Assembly: GCF_003344785.1 (NCBI RefSeq)
Contig: NZ_QPMK01000013.1
Location: forward strand, 62,001-126,000
From: Thalassococcus profundi
GTDB taxonomy: Bacteria; Pseudomonadota; Alphaproteobacteria; Rhodobacterales; Rhodobacteraceae
DNA: 64,000 nucleotides
Reading direction: 5' to 3'
Position numbers and translations under genes: made by a program. Shown piece by piece: positions 33,674 to 43,867 of the stretch; positions within the stretch are counted from its first letter, which is position 1, and each line of letters begins with the position of its first letter. The notes under the pieces were generated by a model. It searched no databases and was not told where the DNA came from. It saw only the letters and a list, made by a program, of their open reading frames with translations.

Positions 33674-33731
33674 TCGCTTTTCCGATGGAAAAGCGACTGT
33701 CGCCTGCCGTCGCATTCCTGCGGAATGCGAC
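33674..33731. repeat. Two perfect hairpins directly after groEL
   Basis: TCGCTTTTCC/GGAAAAGCGA (33674-33696) and GTCGCATTCC/GGAATGCGAC (33709-33731) both have 10-bp stems and 3-nt loops. The second abuts the groEL stop codon. Neither has a T-run; the true terminator is further on. They probably protect the 3' end of the message. Confidence 0.85.
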
Positions 33732-35405
<1,674 letters not shown>

Positions 35406-35422
35406 TCAGAGGAAGCGACGGC

Positions 35423-35734
35423 TCAGGCGGCCTTGGCCGCTTTGTCGTCCTCGATGATGCCCAGAATGTCGCCTTCTTTCATGATCAGCAGCTCTTCGCC
35501 ATCGACCGTGACTTCGGTGCCGGACCATTTGCCGAACAGGACCTTGTCGCCTGCGGATACGGCCATCTCGATGAGTTCGCCGGAATCCTTGCGTGCGCCT
35601 TCACCACAGGCCACAACGATGCCCTCGGCGGGCTTTTCTTTCGCGCTGTCGGGAATGATCAGACCACCCTTGGTCTTCTCGTCGCTTTCCACACGGCGGA
35701 CCAGCACGCGGTCATGAAGCGGTTTGAATGCCAT
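35423..35734 (-). CDS. groES: Co-chaperonin GroES (10 kDa)
   Basis: 103 residues. It starts [20 protein letters not shown], with the mobile loop [16 protein letters not shown] and the roof hairpin near residues 45-60. It forms the lid of the GroEL chamber. ATG 35734 has AAGGAG upstream; a longer frame to 35794 runs towards the CIRCE element and is not coding. It is the first gene of the groESL operon. Confidence 0.98.
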   Translation of the reverse strand: MAFKPLHDRVLVRRVESDEKTKGGLIIPDSAKEKPAEGIVVACGEGARKDSGELIEMAVSAGDKVLFGKWSGTEVTVDGEELLIMKEGDILGIIEDDKAAKAA

Positions 35735-35787
35735 CTTCGAGTCTCCTTGCTCAAAGTTTCCATGGCCCCCCGTCTTCGGCAGGGCCG

Positions 35788-35814
35788 TTATCACTCACCC
35801 TCGTCGAGTGCTAA
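35788..35814 (-). promoter_or_regulatory. CIRCE operator (HrcA binding site)
   Basis: On the minus strand TTAGCACTC-N9-GAGTGATAA, one base off the consensus TTAGCACTC-N9-GAGTGCTAA. It lies 54 bp before the groES start and 6 bp after the -10 box. Confidence 0.95.
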
Positions 35815-35820
35815 CGGCGC

Positions 35821-35850
35821 ATAGGTATGGACACGCGCGCCCCCTGTCAA
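35821..35850 (-). promoter_or_regulatory. Sigma-70 type promoter of groESL
   Basis: On the minus strand TTGACA (35850-35845), 17 bp, then TACCTAT (35827-35821). CTTG precedes the -35, so RpoH might also read it. CIRCE begins just downstream, so HrcA would block initiation. Confidence 0.8.
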
Positions 35851-36033
35851 CAAGCGAATATGCAAAAATCTTGCGGCGCTCCGGGCGGCGGAAATGAAGG
35901 TGTTTTCGCGCCTTTTCACCGCGTCCCTGCCGCCGCGAGAGCCGCGAATTCCGCACCGGCGCCGGAACCAGACCGATCACTGAAAAGTTATGTGGCTGAA
36001 TGTCATAGATTATCGAACGAAAGAGAGACGTAA

Positions 36034-36324
36034 ATGAGCACAGTTATGAAGGTCATCCTCGCGATCGTCGCGGTTCTGGTGATCGTCTTCGGCTTTTACA
36101 TGGTCAATGTGGACGTCACGGATGAGGGGTCGCTGCCCGACGTGGACGTGTCGGTCGAGGAAGGCGAGATGCCCGAGGTCGACGCCGATGTGGGTTCCAT
36201 CGACGTGGGCACCGAAACCGAAGAGGTCACCGTGCCGGATGTCGACGTGGATGTGAGCACGCAGGAAGAAGAAGTCGAAGTGCCGACCATCGAAGTCACG
36301 CCGCCGGAAGAAGAGAACAACTGA
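36034..36324 (+). CDS. Small acidic membrane-anchored protein of unknown function
   Basis: 96 residues. There is one N-terminal membrane helix (about residues 5-24, VILAIVAVLVIVFGFYMV). The tail of about 70 residues is almost free of positive charge, built from repeated D-V-D-V and E-V-x-V-P units such as PDVDVSVEEGEMPEVD and VPDVDVDVS. No Cys, no known domain. The likely topology puts the acidic tail in the periplasm. It could bind divalent cations or a basic partner, which is inference. GAGAGACG lies before ATG 36034 and a terminator follows, so it is a single-gene unit. Confidence 0.82.
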   Translation: MSTVMKVILAIVAVLVIVFGFYMVNVDVTDEGSLPDVDVSVEEGEMPEVDADVGSIDVGTETEEVTVPDVDVDVSTQEEEVEVPTIEVTPPEEENN

Positions 36325-36361
36325 TCCTGGTCGCCGTACGCGCCACCCGAAACAGATACAG

Positions 36362-36391
36362 CCCCTGCGCCCGTCCCGGCGCGGGGGTTTT
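36362..36391 (+). terminator. Terminator of the small acidic protein gene
   Basis: CCCCTGCGCC/GGCGCGGGGG (10 bp, one wobble, 6-nt loop) is followed by TTTTCG. It lies 38 bp after the stop and just before the convergent DUF2161 gene ends. Confidence 0.85.
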
Positions 36392-36395
36392 CGTG

Positions 36396-37076
36396 TCAGT
36401 TCTCCGGCGCCTCTTCCCAGCTGTCGGCCCAGTGCACCAACCCGGCCCGGCCGTCGTCGGTCAGGGCGTAGATTCCTTTTTCCACCCGTGCGAACCAGCC
36501 GTAATGGTTGTCCGCCATGATCCGCGTCGCCGGTTTCACCGACACCGCCCTGGCCACCACCGCACCCTTGCTGGCGCCATGCTCGGCCAGGTAGGCGGCG
36601 CAGCGCAGGGCGTCCTGCCGATAGCCGGTGACGATGCCGTGGCGCGTCGCGCCGCCGTCGTTGGGATCGCCGCGCAGCCGGTCGAATTCGCGCAAGAGCT
36701 TGGCCTGTCCCTTGCGGTTCTTGCGCGGGGCGTAAGGACCCGGATCGCAAAGCACTTCGGTGACGCCGTCGGCGCGCACTGTGATGAACCCGAGGCCCAG
36801 CCGGCGGCAGAGCGCCAGGTTGTCCTTGAGCGCCCGCCGGGCCTGCGGGCCGGTGGGCCGGGGCACGGCGATATAAACGAGATCGGCCAGCGCCTGACGC
36901 GCCACCGCCTGGTGAAAGAGTGTGAGCGTGATGCGCAGTTTCAGCTCCACGATCACCGGCGCCTCTTCGCCGCGCCGCGCCACCAGGTCGGCATTGCCGA
37001 CTTCGCCCTTGACGGCGTAGCCCTGCGCCTGAAGCAGGCGCTTGACCGGGCGATACAGATCACTTTCGCGTTTCAT
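36396..37076 (-). CDS. DUF2161 family protein (PD-(D/E)XK nuclease-like)
   Basis: 226 residues. The N-terminal block SDLYRPVKRLLQAQGYAVKG, followed by NADLVARRGEEAPVIVELKL, gives the E...D...ExK pattern of the PD-(D/E)XK nuclease fold. The C-terminal half resembles a winged helix (ATRIMADNHYGWFARVEKGIYAL). DUF2161 proteins are uncharacterised; nucleic-acid cleavage is an inference from the core. ATG 37076 begins at the conserved start. It is divergent from the TraB/GumN gene. Confidence 0.85.
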   Translation of the reverse strand: MKRESDLYRPVKRLLQAQGYAVKGEVGNADLVARRGEEAPVIVELKLRITLTLFHQAVARQALADLVYIAVPRPTGPQARRALKDNLALCRRLGLGFITVRADGVTEVLCDPGPYAPRKNRKGQAKLLREFDRLRGDPNDGGATRHGIVTGYRQDALRCAAYLAEHGASKGAVVARAVSVKPATRIMADNHYGWFARVEKGIYALTDDGRAGLVHWADSWEEAPEN

Positions 37077-37154
37077 GCCGGCATCCTCGCCCGCCGGGTT
37101 GTCGCGGGCAAGACCGCATCCTAAGCTGCCGCGAAACCTCACGGAGCCCCTTCC

Positions 37155-38147
37155 ATGCGCTTGGTTCTCGGCCTGATCGTCACCCTTTTCACCGCCGGGG
37201 CGGTGTTCGCGCAATGCTCCGGCGCCGACCTGCGCAGCAGCCTGAGCGACGCCGAACGGCAGGAGCTCGATACGCGTGTCGCCGCGACGCCCTATGCCAC
37301 CGGCAACCATTGGCTGGCGACGCGCGGCGACATGCGCATCCACCTGATCGGAACGGTGCACCTCGACGATCCGCGGCTCGACGCACCGACCGAGCGGCTG
37401 CGCCCGCTGATCGAAGAGGCCGCCGCCCTGTTGCTGGAAATGACGCCCGCGGACGAACAGGCGTTGCAGCAGGACCTGGTCTCGGCGCCGGACAAGCTGC
37501 TGCTCACCGACACCACCCTGCCGGAGATCATGAGCGAAGAGGCCTGGGCGGCGCTGTCCGAAGCTGTGACCGCGCGCGGCCTGCCGCCCTTCATGGCGGC
37601 CAAATTCCAGCCCTGGTACCTGTCGATGCTGCTCTCGGTGCCGCCTTGTGCGACCGCCACGCTGACCGAGGGCGCCGGGCTCGACAAGCGTCTGGCCCGG
37701 ATCGCGGAAGGCGCGGAGGTGCCGATGCACGCGCTGGAATCCTACGAGACGATCTTTGCCATGTTCACCGAAGCGCCGATGAGCGAACAGATCGCGATGC
37801 TGGAATCGGCGCTGGTGGCCCCGGACGAGGTCGAGGACATGTTCGCCACCCTGCTGGCCAGCTATGTCGATGAAACGACTGCCGAAGGCTGGGAAATCTC
37901 GCGCATTCTCGCGCGGCGCTCGGCACCGCTCGAGCCGGGCGAGATTGACGCGGTCTTCGACGCGATGGCGGACGGGTTGCTCACGGACCGAAACCGCGCC
38001 TGGATCCCGGTGATCCTCGACGCGGCCGGCACGGCCGAGGGCCGCCCGGTCGTCGTCGCCTTCGGCGCGGCCCACCTGGCCGGTGACACCGGCGTGCTGC
38101 AACTGCTGACCGACGAAGGGTTCGAGCTGACCCGCCAGCCGTTCTGA
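37155..38147 (+). CDS. TraB/GumN family protein
   Basis: 330 residues with a signal peptide cut after VFA (about residue 19). Family motifs are GTVH (66-69) and, near the C-terminus, FGAAHLAGDTGVLQLL. These belong to the TIKI/TraB superfamily and may coordinate metal in a putative hydrolase or haem-binding site. A Cys at mature residue 2 is close to the cut but the lipobox is not good. Predicted periplasmic. Function unknown; it shares its superfamily with the ChaN gene at 43064. Confidence 0.87.
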   Translation: MRLVLGLIVTLFTAGAVFAQCSGADLRSSLSDAERQELDTRVAATPYATGNHWLATRGDMRIHLIGTVHLDDPRLDAPTERLRPLIEEAAALLLEMTPADEQALQQDLVSAPDKLLLTDTTLPEIMSEEAWAALSEAVTARGLPPFMAAKFQPWYLSMLLSVPPCATATLTEGAGLDKRLARIAEGAEVPMHALESYETIFAMFTEAPMSEQIAMLESALVAPDEVEDMFATLLASYVDETTAEGWEISRILARRSAPLEPGEIDAVFDAMADGLLTDRNRAWIPVILDAAGTAEGRPVVVAFGAAHLAGDTGVLQLLTDEGFELTRQPF

Positions 38148-38195
38148 CCCGCGAGGACGCCCGCAAGGGCGGAAGAGCGCCTCCCCCGCCCCGGT

Positions 38196-40217
38196 TCAGG
38201 CCGCGAGCCCGCGCCCCTTGAGCAAGGCCTCGACCCCCGGCATCCGACCGCGAAACTTGGTGTACAGCGCCTCGGCCTCTTCGGACCCGCCGGCGGAGAG
38301 GATGAACTCTTCGAGCCGCGCCGCGGTCTCCGCATCGAAGGCCGACCCGGCCTCCTCGAAGGCCGCGAAGGCATCCGCGTCCATCACCTCGGACCACATG
38401 TAGCTGTAGTAGCCGCTGGAATATCCGTCGCCGGCGAAGACATGCGCGAAATGCGGCGTCGCGTGCCGCATCGGGATCGCCGCCGGCATGCCCAGACCTT
38501 CGAGGATTTCCGCCTGCCGCGCCATCACGTCTTCGGGCGGCGGGCCGCTGTGCAACTCCAGGTCCACCAGCGCCGAGGCCACGTATTCCACCGTCTGGAA
38601 CCCCATGTCGAAGGTTGCCGCCGCCAGTACCTTGTCGAGCAGCGCCTGCGGCATCGGCTCTCCGGTCTCCGCATGGGTGGCGAAGCCTTGCAGCACCTCG
38701 GGCACCTCCAGCCAGTGTTCGTAAAGCTGGCTTGGCAATTCGACGAAGTCCCGCGCCACGCTGGTGCCCGAGACCGAGCCGAACGCCACGTCCGACAGGA
38801 TCTGGTGCAGCGCATGGCCGAATTCGTGGAACAGCGTGCGCGCATCGTCATAGGACAAGAGTGCCGGCTGGCCTTTCGACGGCTTGGCGAAGTTGCAGAC
38901 GTTCACCACGATCGGCGTCTTCACCTCGGGCCGCCGGGCCTGTGACCGCATCGCAGAACACCAGGCGCCCGAGCGTTTTGAGGCCCGCGCGAAGTAGTCC
39001 CCGATGAACACCGCCCGATGCTGCCCGTCGCGCAGCACCTCCCAGACCCGGCAGTCTGGATGGTAGGCCTCGACATCCAGCGCACGGAATTCCAGCCCGA
39101 ACAGCCGATGCGCGCAGTCGAACGCCGCCTCGATCATCCGGTCGAGCTGCAGGTACGGCTTGAGCTCCGCCTCGTCGAGATCGTGCAGGACCTTGCGCCG
39201 CTTCTCGGCGTAGTAGCGCCAGTCCCAGGGCTGCAGCGGGCCGTTGACGCCGTCCTCTTGCAGCAGGGTCTCCATCTCTGCGGCATCGGCCATGGCCTGC
39301 GCGCGGGCCGGCGTCCAGACCTGCATCAACAGATTGCGCACCCGGTCGGGGCTGCCGGCCATCTCGGTCTCGAGCTTGTACTCCGCGAAAGTGTCGTAGC
39401 CCAGAAGCCGCGCGCGTTCCTCGCGCAGACTCAGCACCTCTTCGGCAATGGCGCGGTTGTCGGTTTCGCCGCCATTGGCCCCGCGCGAGGTCCAGGCCCG
39501 CCAGGCGGTTTCGCGCAGGTCGCGACGCGGCGAGAATTGCAGGAACGGCACGATCAGCGACCGGCTGAGCGTGATCGCCGGACCGTCAGTGCCCAGTTCC
39601 TCGCCCGCCGCGCGGGCCGACGCCTTGACGAACTCCGGCAGGCCTTCGAGGTCCGTATCGCTCAGGGCCATGTGCCAGCCTGCTTCGTCCGCCAGCAGGT
39701 TCTGGGTGAACTGCGTGCCCAGCACCGCCAGGCGCGACTTTACCTCTTTCATGCGCTCCGCCTCGGCGCCGGTCAGCGCCGCCCCCGCTCGGACAAAGCC
39801 GCGATGCGTAAGCATCAGCACCCGCGCCTCCTCGGACGTCAGGTCCAGCCCTTCCCGCGTGTCCCAGAGCGTCCTCACCCGGTCGAACAGCTGCGCATTG
39901 CCGTAGATCGCCGAGGAATGCGCCGCGAGCTTGGGCGAAAATTCCCGCTGCAACGCCTGCCGTTCGGGGTTGCTGTCGGCCCCCGCCAGCGAGAAGAACA
40001 CCGACAGCACCTTGTCCAGCGCCTCGCCCGCGCCCTCCATCGCCTCGATCGTGTTGGCGAAACTCGGCGGTTCGGGGTTTTCGGCGATGGCGGTGATCTC
40101 GGCCATGTGCCGGGCCAGCGCCGTGTCCAGCGCGGGCGCGAAATCGTCGTCGGAAATCTTGGCGAAGGGGGTGATGCCGAAAGGCGTGTCCCACGCGGCG
40201 AGCAGCGGATTGGTCAT
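38196..40217 (-). CDS. M3 family metallopeptidase (oligopeptidase A/Dcp-like)
   Basis: 673-residue zinc peptidase. The active-site motif LFHEFGHALHQIL lies near residues 460-472, and the third ligand Glu follows in the next helix (VELPSQLYEHW). There is no signal peptide, so it is cytoplasmic. It degrades short peptides, including cleaved signal peptides in related enzymes. Length fits both OpdA and Dcp. It starts with MTNPLLAAWDTPFGITPF and has GGAG before the ATG. It lies 54 bp downstream of the MoeB-like gene on the same strand. Confidence 0.94.
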   Translation of the reverse strand: MTNPLLAAWDTPFGITPFAKISDDDFAPALDTALARHMAEITAIAENPEPPSFANTIEAMEGAGEALDKVLSVFFSLAGADSNPERQALQREFSPKLAAHSSAIYGNAQLFDRVRTLWDTREGLDLTSEEARVLMLTHRGFVRAGAALTGAEAERMKEVKSRLAVLGTQFTQNLLADEAGWHMALSDTDLEGLPEFVKASARAAGEELGTDGPAITLSRSLIVPFLQFSPRRDLRETAWRAWTSRGANGGETDNRAIAEEVLSLREERARLLGYDTFAEYKLETEMAGSPDRVRNLLMQVWTPARAQAMADAAEMETLLQEDGVNGPLQPWDWRYYAEKRRKVLHDLDEAELKPYLQLDRMIEAAFDCAHRLFGLEFRALDVEAYHPDCRVWEVLRDGQHRAVFIGDYFARASKRSGAWCSAMRSQARRPEVKTPIVVNVCNFAKPSKGQPALLSYDDARTLFHEFGHALHQILSDVAFGSVSGTSVARDFVELPSQLYEHWLEVPEVLQGFATHAETGEPMPQALLDKVLAAATFDMGFQTVEYVASALVDLELHSGPPPEDVMARQAEILEGLGMPAAIPMRHATPHFAHVFAGDGYSSGYYSYMWSEVMDADAFAAFEEAGSAFDAETAARLEEFILSAGGSEEAEALYTKFRGRMPGVEALLKGRGLAA

Positions 40218-40271
40218 GTCGGAACTCCTTTGCCAGATAGCTAGGGCGTCGGGGCGCCCGGTGCAATCGCC

Positions 40272-41312
40272 TCAGCCGCAGACCGGGCAGTCGCCGCGCC
40301 GCTTCGTGGCGATCTTTCGGGTCTCGCCCCAGAGCGCGTCGTAGATCAGCATCTCGCCCCGCAGCGGCTGGCCCGCGCCGGTCAGCAGCTTCACCGCCTC
40401 GACCGCCATCATCGCGCCGACGACGCCCGGCAACGGGCCCAGCACCCCGGCCTCGGCGCAGGAGGGCGCGAGGCCCGGCGCCGGCGCTTCGGGAAAGAGG
40501 CACTGGTAGCAGGGGCCGCTCTCCTTGGGGTGAAAGACCGACAGCTGCCCCTCCCACTGGCTGAGCGCGCCCGACACCAGCGGCCGCCCCAGCGCCACGG
40601 CGGTGCGGTTCGCCAGATAGCGGGTGGCGAAATTGTCGGTCCCGTCGAGGATCACGTCGTACTCCGCGAACAGCCCTGCCGCGATGCCGTCGTCGAGCCG
40701 CCGATGATAGGGCTTCACGGTCACATGCGGGTTCTGCGCTGTTATCGCCGCTTCGGCGGAAAAGACCTTGGCCTTCCCGATGTCGCGGTCGCGGTGGATC
40801 ACCTGGCGCTGCAGGTTGGCATTCTCGACCGTGTCGTCGTCGATCACGCCGATGGTGCCGACCCCCGCCGCCGCGAGATATTGCAGCGCCGGCGCACCCA
40901 GGCCGCCTGCACCGATCACCAGAACCCGGCCCGCCTTGAGCCGCTTCTGCCCCGGCCCGCCGATCTCGCGCAGGACGATGTGGCGGGCATAGCGGTCCAG
41001 CTCCGATTCGCCGAAGCTGCCGGGCGTCGGCGCCGGGGCCTCTGCGGCTTCCCTGGCTTGCGCCTTGCCGCGCAGCCAGCCCAGCCCGGCGCGATAGATC
41101 AGTACCAGCACGACCCCGCCGCCCAGGATCAGCCAGAGCGCCGCACTTTCCCCGGTCGCCATGCGCAGCGGATGGCCGTCGGGCAGCACCAGGTGCAGCA
41201 TCAGCACGCCTACATAGAGCAGCCCGACCATGATCAGCCGCGCCTGCCGCGGCGCGCCCATCAGGTGCCCGACGCCCCAGAGCGCCGCCGCCATGGCCAG
41301 CACCAGCAGCAT
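40272..41312 (-). CDS. Membrane-anchored HesA/MoeB/ThiF family adenylyltransferase
   Basis: 346 residues. Three N-terminal hydrophobic helices (about 3-19, 26-43, 57-73) precede an E1-like domain. The domain shows GAGGLGAPALQ (134 onward), DDDTVENANLQRQV and DGTDNFATRYL. A zinc site is formed by CYQC and CPVCG. It probably adenylates the C-terminal Gly-Gly of a sulfur-carrier protein (MoaD or ThiS). There is no rhodanese domain. The start overlaps the dut stop as TGATG, so translation is coupled. A membrane anchor is not part of canonical MoeB. Confidence 0.88.
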   Translation of the reverse strand: MLLVLAMAAALWGVGHLMGAPRQARLIMVGLLYVGVLMLHLVLPDGHPLRMATGESAALWLILGGGVVLVLIYRAGLGWLRGKAQAREAAEAPAPTPGSFGESELDRYARHIVLREIGGPGQKRLKAGRVLVIGAGGLGAPALQYLAAAGVGTIGVIDDDTVENANLQRQVIHRDRDIGKAKVFSAEAAITAQNPHVTVKPYHRRLDDGIAAGLFAEYDVILDGTDNFATRYLANRTAVALGRPLVSGALSQWEGQLSVFHPKESGPCYQCLFPEAPAPGLAPSCAEAGVLGPLPGVVGAMMAVEAVKLLTGAGQPLRGEMLIYDALWGETRKIATKRRGDCPVCG

Positions 41313-41767
41313 CAGCGCCTGCCCGTGGAGCCGAAGCCCCCGTCGCCGCGCGCCGTGCCCTCCAGCGCCTCCGCCACCGCGAAGTCCGCCCGCACGACCG
41401 GCGCGACGACCATCTGCGCGATCCGGTCACCGTGGCGGATCTCGAACGGATCGGAGCCCGCGTTCAGGACGATCACGCCCACCGGCCCGCGGTAATCGCT
41501 GTCGATGGTGCCGGGGCTGTTGGGCAGAGCGATGCCGTGCTTCAGGGCCAGCCCGGAGCGCGGCCGCACCTGCACCTCGTAACCCTCGGGCACCGCCATG
41601 CGCAGCCCGGTCGGCACCAATGCGCGCGCGCCCGGTTCCAGGTGCACGACGCCCCGGTCGGCGAGGTTCGCGCGCAGATCCGCCCCCGCCGCACCGGCGC
41701 TGGCATAGTGCGGCAGGCCCAGCGACCGGTCCGCCCCGTCGTCCCACATCAGATCAATCGTGACCAC
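41312..41767 (-). CDS. dut: dUTP diphosphatase
   Basis: Trimeric dUTPase, 151 residues. All five motifs are visible: [37 protein letters not shown], and the C-terminal [11 protein letters not shown]. It converts dUTP to dUMP and pyrophosphate, keeping uracil out of DNA. It lies between coaBC and the MoeB-like gene; dut next to coaBC is a common bacterial order. A repeat B copy sits in the 48-bp gap to coaBC. Confidence 0.97.
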   Translation of the reverse strand: MVTIDLMWDDGADRSLGLPHYASAGAAGADLRANLADRGVVHLEPGARALVPTGLRMAVPEGYEVQVRPRSGLALKHGIALPNSPGTIDSDYRGPVGVIVLNAGSDPFEIRHGDRIAQMVVAPVVRADFAVAEALEGTARGDGGFGSTGRR

Positions 41768-41775
41768 GCGATCCC

Positions 41776-41812
41776 CTTCATCTTGCCCCTAAACTCCCGC
41801 CGGAGGCATAAA
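41776..41812 (+). repeat. Dispersed repeat family B, copy 4
   Basis: CTTCATCTTGCC, then CCTAAACTCCCGCCGGAGGC. It shares the start and core of the copy at 19123. It fills the gap between coaBC and dut, with the two genes on the opposite strand. Confidence 0.85.
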
Positions 41813-41815
41813 TCT

Positions 41816-43009
41816 CTACTGCAGCGCTTCGGCAATGCGCTGCGCCAGCCTTTGCGCCACCGCGTCCTTGCCCGCCCGCTCCCAGGTCTCTGAGCCATCG
41901 CCGGTGATCAGCGTCACCGCATTCTCGGTTCCGCCCATGATGCCGGTGCCGGGCGACACGTCGTTGGCGAGGATCCAGTCGCAGCCCTTGCGCGCACGCT
42001 TCGCTGTGGCATGGGCGACCACGTCATCGGTCTCGGCCGCGAAGCCCACGACGAGGTTCGGCCGCCCCTCCCCCATCTGCGCCACCTCAGCCAGGATGTC
42101 GGGGTTCTCGGCAAAGCGCAGCGCAGGCAGCGTGCCCGCGGTCTTCTTGATCTTCGACCGCGCCTCTTCCTCGACATGCCAATCCGCCACCGCAGCGGCA
42201 AACACCGCCGCATCGACGGGCAGCGCCGCTTGCACCGCGTCGCGCATCTGCCGCGCGGTTTCGACCCGCACAACAGTCACGCCGGCAGGCGGCGGCACCG
42301 TCGCCGGGCCGGTGACAAAGACCACCTCGGCCCCCTGTTCGGCCAGTGCCCGCCCGATCGCCGCCCCCTGCGCCCCCGACGACCGGTTGGCGATATAGCG
42401 CACCGGGTCGATGGGTTCGAGGGTCGGACCCGAGGTCACCAGCACGCGGCGACCCGTCAAGGTTCCCTGTCCCAGCGCCGCCTCGATCCCCGCGACGATC
42501 TCCAGCGGCTCGGCCATGCGGCCCGGGCCGAATTCGCCGCAGGCCATGTCGCCCTCGTTCGGCCCCACCACGCGCACGCCGTCGCCTTGCAAGGTCGCCA
42601 GGTTGCGCTGCGTCGCCGGGTGGTCCCACATCCGCACGTTCATTGCGGGCGCCACCAGCACAGGCGTGTCCGTCGCCAGCAACAGCGTCGTCGCGAGGTC
42701 CGAACACAACCCCTGCGCCATCTTCGCCATGAGGTCCGCCGTCGCCGGAGCGACCACCACGAGATCCGCCACACGGCTGAGCTGGATATGCCCCATCTCG
42801 GCCTCGCTGGTGAGGTCGAATAGCGCCGTATGCACCTTTTCGCCGGCCAGCGCCGCGACCGACAAGGGCGTCACGAACTGCTCTGCCGCCGCGGTCATCA
42901 CGGGCGTCACCGACACGCTCCGTTCGCGCAGCCGCCGGATCAGGTCCAGCGTCTTGTACGCCGCGATCCCGCCCCCGATGATGAGAAGTATCCGCTTGCC
43001 CGCGAGCAT
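41816..43009 (-). CDS. coaBC: Bifunctional phosphopantothenoylcysteine decarboxylase/phosphopantothenate-cysteine ligase
   Basis: 397 residues, coenzyme A biosynthesis. The N-terminal CoaC flavoprotein domain shows GGGIAAYKTLDLIRRL, the catalytic His in MGHIQLSR, PAMNVRMW, and the catalytic Cys in DMACGEFGPGRMAE. The C-terminal CoaB domain starts near residue 187 with RRVLVTSGPTLEPIDPVR and contains AAVADWHVEE and the Lys-rich KIKKTAG. It couples cysteine to phosphopantothenate and decarboxylates the product. It is first in the coaBC-dut-moeB-like series. Confidence 0.97.
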   Translation of the reverse strand: MLAGKRILLIIGGGIAAYKTLDLIRRLRERSVSVTPVMTAAAEQFVTPLSVAALAGEKVHTALFDLTSEAEMGHIQLSRVADLVVVAPATADLMAKMAQGLCSDLATTLLLATDTPVLVAPAMNVRMWDHPATQRNLATLQGDGVRVVGPNEGDMACGEFGPGRMAEPLEIVAGIEAALGQGTLTGRRVLVTSGPTLEPIDPVRYIANRSSGAQGAAIGRALAEQGAEVVFVTGPATVPPPAGVTVVRVETARQMRDAVQAALPVDAAVFAAAVADWHVEEEARSKIKKTAGTLPALRFAENPDILAEVAQMGEGRPNLVVGFAAETDDVVAHATAKRARKGCDWILANDVSPGTGIMGGTENAVTLITGDGSETWERAGKDAVAQRLAQRIAEALQ

Positions 43010-43063
43010 GTCGCCACCCCGATCCCGTTACCGGCCCAGTGTTACGCCCAAGCGGCGCGAAGC

Positions 43064-43867
43064 TCAATCGCCCGCGGGGGCGTTGAAGGCCGCGCAGGGA
43101 TCGCCGCGTTCGACATCCTCGGTGATGTCGACCATGTCGAACCCGCCATCCGGCGCACCAAAGGTCGCCTCGCCCTGACCGAAGGTGGCATAGGTCACGT
43201 CGGGGGCGGCCTGCGACAGCACGAAGGGCGCACCCCAGTCCGGGCGCGCATGGCCGTTGCCGGTGATGACCACCACAGGAGCACCCGCACTTTCCAGCGC
43301 CGCCAGCGCCTCCTGCGCCAGCCGCGCGTCGCGCAGCCGCTGGATGTCGACCATCATCGGCAGCATCTCTGCGGGCATGGCATCGCAATGAGCCGACAAC
43401 TGCAGCGCCTCGCGTGCCGCCTGCTGGTCTTCGGGCAGCGCCTGGTCGAGGCCGAAACGCGCCGCCTCGGGTCCAAAGACGGCTTCGGTCCCCGCCTCCA
43501 TCACGCGCCGCGCCTCGGCCCGCGGCAAAGCCGCGCCGAAATAGGCCGCCTCGGGGGCCGCGGCGAAAATCGGGTAATACATGGCGAAATCCGGCCAGCC
43601 GCTCTCGGCCCAGCCAAGCGCCTCTTCCAGCGCGTCCTCGTCGGCGATGAGATCCGGGGTCACCCGCGCCGCCTGCTCTGGCGTCAGCATTTCGAAGACC
43701 AGAGCCTGCGGTGCGATCTCGCCCACCAGTTCGGCCTGCTTGCGGTGATGCGCGGGGTTATCGTGCTGCTCGCCCAGGAACACCACGTCGCGGCCCGTGA
43801 AAAAGCCCCCGTCCGCAAATGCAGCGGGGGCCGTTCCCAGCGCCAGGAAAATGGCCAGCCGGATCAC
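43064..43867 (-). CDS. ChaN family haem/iron-related protein
   Basis: 267 residues with a signal peptide (about 1-18, cut after AFA). The ChaN motif is VVFLGEQHDNPAHH (GEQHDN at 32-37), and GNGHARPDWG lies near the C-terminus. These belong to the TIKI superfamily of haem-binding uptake proteins. Predicted periplasmic. Its ATG overlaps the rpoH stop by 4 bp, so it is translated with the sigma factor and probably induced with it. Haem binding is known for ChaN of Campylobacter; here it is inferred. Confidence 0.87.
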   Translation of the reverse strand: MIRLAIFLALGTAPAAFADGGFFTGRDVVFLGEQHDNPAHHRKQAELVGEIAPQALVFEMLTPEQAARVTPDLIADEDALEEALGWAESGWPDFAMYYPIFAAAPEAAYFGAALPRAEARRVMEAGTEAVFGPEAARFGLDQALPEDQQAAREALQLSAHCDAMPAEMLPMMVDIQRLRDARLAQEALAALESAGAPVVVITGNGHARPDWGAPFVLSQAAPDVTYATFGQGEATFGAPDGGFDMVDITEDVERGDPCAAFNAPAGD

